Source of the DNA: Bacteroidota bacterium
GTDB taxonomy: Bacteria; Bacteroidota; Bacteroidia; Cytophagales; Cyclobacteriaceae
Length of the DNA stretch: 64,000 bases
Direction: 5' to 3'
Assembly (NCBI GenBank): GCA_023428695.1
Contig: JAEYWY010000002.1
Span: 321,348-385,347, forward strand
Under the pieces are notes generated by a model, which had not been told where the DNA came from, made no database searches, and worked only from the letters and a program-made list of their open reading frames with translations. Position 1 is the stretch's first letter, and the number at the start of each line of letters is the position of its first letter. This document shows, piece by piece, positions 60,330 through 64,000 of this stretch. The position numbers and the translations under genes are program-made.

Positions 60330-63329
60330 TTAAGCTGTTACCGGCTTCTTCGCACGATCAACCACCTTGTTGTCCCTGGCTTTATCGTCCTTTTCAAAAT
60401 CCAGCACCACAGGGGCAGCAATGAATACCGACGAATAAGTACCGATCACGAATCCCACCAACAGTGCAAAGGAGAATCCTCTCAATACTTCACCACCGAA
60501 CATCAAAAGCGCCACGACAACCAGAATCGTCGTACCGGATGTGATGAGCGTACGATTCAATGTGCTGTTAATGGCTTCATTGAAGATTCTTTTTCTATCG
60601 TGTGATGTTCCGAGACCAAGATACTCCCTGACGCGGTCATAGATAATCACCGTATCGTTGATTGAGTAACCAATCACCGTTAGGATTGCAGCTACAAACA
60701 CCTGATCAACCTCAAATGCAATGCCCATTGCCCGGGCAATAGCAAATGCAGCAAACACGAATATTGCATCGTGCGTAAGGGCGACGATAGCCCCTGCGCT
60801 GAATTGCCACTTACGGAATCGCAACAGGATATAAAGGAAGATAATCGCAAGTGAAAAGAGTGCTGCTTCCACTGCCGAAGTCTTGATATCGTCAGCGATT
60901 GTTGCCCCCACTTTCGATGAGCTTGAGATTGTAAAGCTTGATTCGTCGACTTTCGAGTCATCCGAAACATATTTCAAGCCGCTGAATTTCTCGATGCCGC
61001 TTACGAGTGCAGCCTTTACGTTCTCATCTGCCTCCCCGGTGTCGTCGTTGATAAGATAGGAGGTCGTAACCTTCATTACGTTGTTTCCACCATAGTTCTT
61101 CACTTCTGTTCCAACATTCTCAAAGCTCTCAGCGAGCGCAACTTTCATATCGGTCGCAACCACCGGCTTGCTGAAGCTTACCACGTAGGAACGTCCGCCC
61201 TTGAAGTCAACGCCGAAGTTAAGACCTCCCTGAATAACGATCAGTAAAATACCAATTGCAATGACAACCGAGGAAAAGATGTAGGCCATTTTGCGTTTGC
61301 CCAGGAAGTCAATATGATATTGAGACAAGTCGTATCCTGAGATGAACGTTGTGAATGTAATATTTGCATCGTCTCCTTTCCGCGCCACCAACCAGTCAAT
61401 TACCACGCGTGAGATATACACTGCAGTAAAGAAAGTCGTAACGATACCAACCATCAACGTAATTGCAAAGCCTTTGATAGGGCCTTGTCCCAACAGGAAC
61501 AACATCAATGCGGTAAGGAACGTAGTGATGTTGGAGTCGAAGATCGCCCAGAACGATTTCTTGTAACCAAGCGCGATCGCCTCGCGCAGGCGTTTTCCGT
61601 GACGACGCTCTTCGCGGATACGTTCGAAAATAATTACGTTCGCATCAACAGCCATACCCATGGTAAGTACGATACCCGCAATTCCGGGAAGTGTTAACGC
61701 GGCGTCAAGCTGCGCGAGGATTCCCAGGATAAAGAAGATGTTGAATACAAGTGAGAGGTTCGCGACACCACCTGATTTGCCGTAGTACGCAACCATAAAC
61801 ACAATCACGAGAGCCAATCCACACACGATAGATACAATACCCTGATTCTGGGCGGTCTTACCAAGCGTGGGGCCAATCATTACTTCTTCAACGATATTGG
61901 TAGGCGCCGGCAGCGAACCTGCCTTCAAAACGTTCGCGAGGTCGGTAGCTTCTTCAGTTGTGAAGTTTCCGGAGATGATTGAGTTTCCGGTGGGAATTTC
62001 CTGATTTACAGAAGGGGCAGAATATACTGTATTGTCCAGAACAATAGCGATCCGACCCTTGGGCGTCCTTCCGGATACTTCTGCCGTCCATGACTTCCAG
62101 ATTCGCGTGCCATTCGCATTCATATTCATGCTTACGGCAGGATTTCCTCTTTCATCAATGTCCTTCCGCGCATCTGTGATCGCTTCACCTGTAAGTTTCG
62201 CCTTGCCGTTGCGGGGCACCTCCAGGAAGTAAAGATCAAGGCCTTCAAATCCTGAACGTGTTTCGGGTTTGTTCGCCCAGTATATGCCCACGTTCCTTGG
62301 CAGCATTCCCCTTATTTCCGGCCTGCGGAAAATGGCGTTGATCTTTGCAGTATCCTCTACGTTGTACCTGAACGGTATTTGAGGATTGCTGAGCGCAAAA
62401 AGAGGAGAGATGTTGTTGTTTTGCAACGAATCAAGTCCTCTGGCTGCCTGGGTCGAGTCGCTTTCAACATTGGTGCTATCTCCAAGCAGGTCGGAGAGAT
62501 TTCCTGTCTTAGCCTGTGATTTGGTCGCAGACGCAGCGCGCTGTTGCTCCTCAACCAATTTCTGGTTAATACTCAATAATGCCGAATTCAACGAAGTCGG
62601 CTCAAGAACATCCCAGAACTCAAGTCGTGCAACACCTTGCAACAGCTTGCGGACACGCTGCGGGTTGTCAGCACCCGGAATTTCAATTTGAATTCTGCCG
62701 CCGGGGATTCTTTGAATGTTCGGTTGTGATGTTCCGAACTGATCGAGGCGGTTACGAAGGATCGTGAACGAACGATCAACGGCGCTTTCAATTTCTGCAG
62801 CGATGACCGACTTAACGGCCTGATCAGAATCGTTTGTTGCGATCTTTCCCTTGGTGCTTGGGCTCGCAAAAACGGATGCGAGGCTCTTGTCGGGGTTTGC
62901 TGCCTTGAACGCCTCAAAGAACAGATCCGCGAAATCGCTCTGACTGTTGCGTTGTGCGAGACGCGCATTGCGCAGCGCCCTCTGGAATGTTGAGTCCTGA
63001 CTGTTTCCGCTCAAAACTTTGATAATCTCTACAGGAGAAACTTCAAGTGTAACGTGCATACCACCCTGGAGATCGAGACCAAGACCAAGCTCGTTGTCTT
63101 TTACTTCCTTGTATGTATAGTCTGTACCGAATAGACTGTATACCGGCGTGTTCCAGACCGAATCCAGATAACGTTGTTTTTTATTCAGATCAACAACGCC
63201 ATCTGCTGCGGTGGCATATTCGATAGCATCCTGGTTGATGCTTCGTGCTTTAAATGTGAAGGACAGGTAGTAGAGGCAGAGTGCCGTGATCACTACCGTC
63301 AACACGATAACTAATCCCTTGTTTTGCAT
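60330..63329 (-). CDS. secDF: Fused protein translocase SecDF
   Basis: A 999-residue inner-membrane protein joining SecD and SecF, which use the proton gradient to help pull exported proteins through SecYEG. SecD half: 'GLGLDLQGGMHVTLEV' (D1 motif), 'RIQIEIPGADNPQRVRKLL', and 'MGMAVDANVIIFERIREERR' (D5). SecF half, from about residue 680: 'GGLNFGVDFKGGRSYVVSF', 'VGFVIGTYSSVFIAAPVVL', 'GYSINDTVIIYDRVREYL'. Twelve membrane helices are expected. The fused form with an inserted linker of Asn/Ser-rich residues is usual in Bacteroidota. Single gene. Confidence 0.97.
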   Translation of the reverse strand: MQNKGLVIVLTVVITALCLYYLSFTFKARSINQDAIEYATAADGVVDLNKKQRYLDSVWNTPVYSLFGTDYTYKEVKDNELGLGLDLQGGMHVTLEVSPVEIIKVLSGNSQDSTFQRALRNARLAQRNSQSDFADLFFEAFKAANPDKSLASVFASPSTKGKIATNDSDQAVKSVIAAEIESAVDRSFTILRNRLDQFGTSQPNIQRIPGGRIQIEIPGADNPQRVRKLLQGVARLEFWDVLEPTSLNSALLSINQKLVEEQQRAASATKSQAKTGNLSDLLGDSTNVESDSTQAARGLDSLQNNNISPLFALSNPQIPFRYNVEDTAKINAIFRRPEIRGMLPRNVGIYWANKPETRSGFEGLDLYFLEVPRNGKAKLTGEAITDARKDIDERGNPAVSMNMNANGTRIWKSWTAEVSGRTPKGRIAIVLDNTVYSAPSVNQEIPTGNSIISGNFTTEEATDLANVLKAGSLPAPTNIVEEVMIGPTLGKTAQNQGIVSIVCGLALVIVFMVAYYGKSGGVANLSLVFNIFFILGILAQLDAALTLPGIAGIVLTMGMAVDANVIIFERIREERRHGKRLREAIALGYKKSFWAIFDSNITTFLTALMLFLLGQGPIKGFAITLMVGIVTTFFTAVYISRVVIDWLVARKGDDANITFTTFISGYDLSQYHIDFLGKRKMAYIFSSVVIAIGILLIVIQGGLNFGVDFKGGRSYVVSFSKPVVATDMKVALAESFENVGTEVKNYGGNNVMKVTTSYLINDDTGEADENVKAALVSGIEKFSGLKYVSDDSKVDESSFTISSSSKVGATIADDIKTSAVEAALFSLAIIFLYILLRFRKWQFSAGAIVALTHDAIFVFAAFAIARAMGIAFEVDQVFVAAILTVIGYSINDTVIIYDRVREYLGLGTSHDRKRIFNEAINSTLNRTLITSGTTILVVVALLMFGGEVLRGFSFALLVGFVIGTYSSVFIAAPVVLDFEKDDKARDNKVVDRAKKPVTA

Positions 63330-63398
63330 AAATAAAGTTGAAATAATGTTTTGATTGCCTGATTGAAGAATGGCCAGTGGGCCCGGGTACCGATTTGA

Positions 63399-63758
63399 TC
63401 AGGGCGCGTTGGGTGATATGATGGCTCCGAGCAAGGCAGAGAAGAACTGCTTCAACGGAACGGCTACCGGATGCTCAAACGATGAGGCATCACGTGTTGT
63501 AAAATCAAGTTCAAAAAGGCAGGATGCCTGATGAATGAAGTGAATCACTACCGGAGCCGGCAGACTCGAAACAGAAACCGTGACGTGTCGTCCCGGGATC
63601 TCATTGTGATCTGTTTGATCCGGTGTCTCATCTCCGATTTCGGTTTGAACAATATCGGAAGGTGTAATTGTTACTGAGAATGACTGAGAGAAAATAACGG
63701 ACAGCGCGACAATCAGTCCCGCAACGAGCGTCAGATATTTTCCTGTGCTATTTCTCAT
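63399..63758 (-). CDS. Small secreted or membrane-linked protein, function unknown
   Basis: A 119-residue protein with an N-terminal hydrophobic stretch (residues 9-29, 'TLVAGLIVALSVIFSQSFSV'), probably a signal peptide or anchor. The rest is acidic in the first half ('TEIGDETPDQTDHNEIPG') and more hydrophobic at the end ('VPLKQFFSALLGAIISP'). One Cys occurs in 'HQASCLFELDF'. No family recognised. It lies 69 bp upstream of secDF on the same strand and could be co-transcribed; low-confidence for any function. Confidence 0.55.
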   Translation of the reverse strand: MRNSTGKYLTLVAGLIVALSVIFSQSFSVTITPSDIVQTEIGDETPDQTDHNEIPGRHVTVSVSSLPAPVVIHFIHQASCLFELDFTTRDASSFEHPVAVPLKQFFSALLGAIISPNAP

Positions 63759-63772
63759 ACTTTAAGGGACAG

Positions 63773-63780
63773 CAAAAATA
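63773..63780 (-). promoter_or_regulatory. Candidate -7 box (TATTTTTG) for the small secreted protein and secDF
   Basis: An exact consensus match on the minus strand, 14 bp before the start at 63758. No -33 TTG was found in range. Confidence 0.4.
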
Positions 63781-63872
63781 GTTAATGAATCTGATTTTTT
63801 GTAATTGCCTGAAGCGAAGGAGGGGAATTATTTATGGCAATTTTTGGAGCCCGGGACGAAGGGCCAATACAC

Positions 63873-64000
63873 AAAAAAAGCCCACGATTTCTCGCGGGCT
63901 TTCTAATTAAAGGTAGGCAACGTCCCGATAGCTATCGGGACAGTACCATCAGCGCTGACAGCGCTTGAACGGCATAAAAAAAGCCCACGATTTCTCGTGG
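63873..64000. repeat. Two copies of a terminator-like hairpin flanking a 20-bp palindrome
   Basis: The stretch AAAGCCCACGATTTCTCG occurs at 63877-63894 and again at 63980-63997, each preceded by a run of A and each able to form a hairpin (AAAGCCC pairing with GGGCTTT; the second is cut by the window end). The copies are 103 bp apart. Between them lie the perfect palindrome GTCCCGATAGCTATCGGGAC (63922-63941) and AGCGCTG-A-CAGCGCT (63951-63965). This looks like an intergenic repeat element or tandem terminators. Confidence 0.55.

Noticed and set aside
1..64000. tRNA, rRNA, tmRNA, RNase P RNA, CRISPR arrays, insertion sequences, prophage or toxin-antitoxin and restriction genes
   Set aside because: Looked for in all gaps by eye; none recognised.

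Overview
The window is an ordinary, densely packed stretch of a Bacteroidota chromosome, most likely order Cytophagales. This is inferred from several markers seen in the sequence: the C-terminal part of the gliding/type IX secretion protein SprA, a fused SecDF, FKBP-type lipoproteins, a DUF4105 (Lnb-like) protein, an S16 protein with a long tail, and promoter -7 boxes of the form TAnnTTTG. No tRNA, rRNA, CRISPR array, integrase, transposase or phage gene was found. All 50 genes look intact except sprA, which is cut by the left edge.

Left part (1-23 kb): the sprA 3' end; gcvH and lipA (lipoylated carrier and the enzyme that completes lipoyl groups); a leftward operon deoC - gapN-like aldehyde dehydrogenase - acylphosphatase - MBL/beta-CASP RNase-like protein; a 1397-residue secreted TPR protein built from a 7-TPR super-repeat; a methyltransferase; a GWxTD protein; rsmI; an inositol monophosphatase; an M16 protease; an orphan ABC permease; a 60-residue Cys-rich membrane protein; a radical SAM/SPASM protein.

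Centre (23-42 kb): a DUF4105 membrane protein; the 2-oxoglutarate dehydrogenase operon sucA-sucB-lpdA, which is another user of lipoyl groups; rpsP-rimM-trmD-rplS; class I aldolase; accD without its zinc ribbon; a GrpB-family protein; hemE; rplU-rpmA; and nrdB-nrdA preceded by three DnaA-box-like sequences exactly 11 bp apart; then a D-lactate dehydrogenase-like gene.

Right part (42-64 kb): a three-gene SGNH-SGNH-MBOAT operon likely to O-acylate an envelope glycan; acs; a methyltransferase; a ZIP transporter coupled to apbE; ruvB and an S9 peptidase with an extra C-terminal domain; ndk; nrnA and two FKBP-type lipoproteins; rdgB; udk; secDF; a small secreted protein; and at the right edge a cluster of repeated hairpins around a perfect 20-bp palindrome.

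The window is mainly housekeeping. No clearly new multi-gene system is evident. The points most worth following are the DnaA-box array before nrdBA, the TPR super-repeat protein, the aldehyde dehydrogenase lacking its usual catalytic Glu together with its operon partners, the O-acylation operon, the S9 peptidase fusion, and several perfect inverted repeats in front of genes. All homology statements come from reading motifs; no database search was run.
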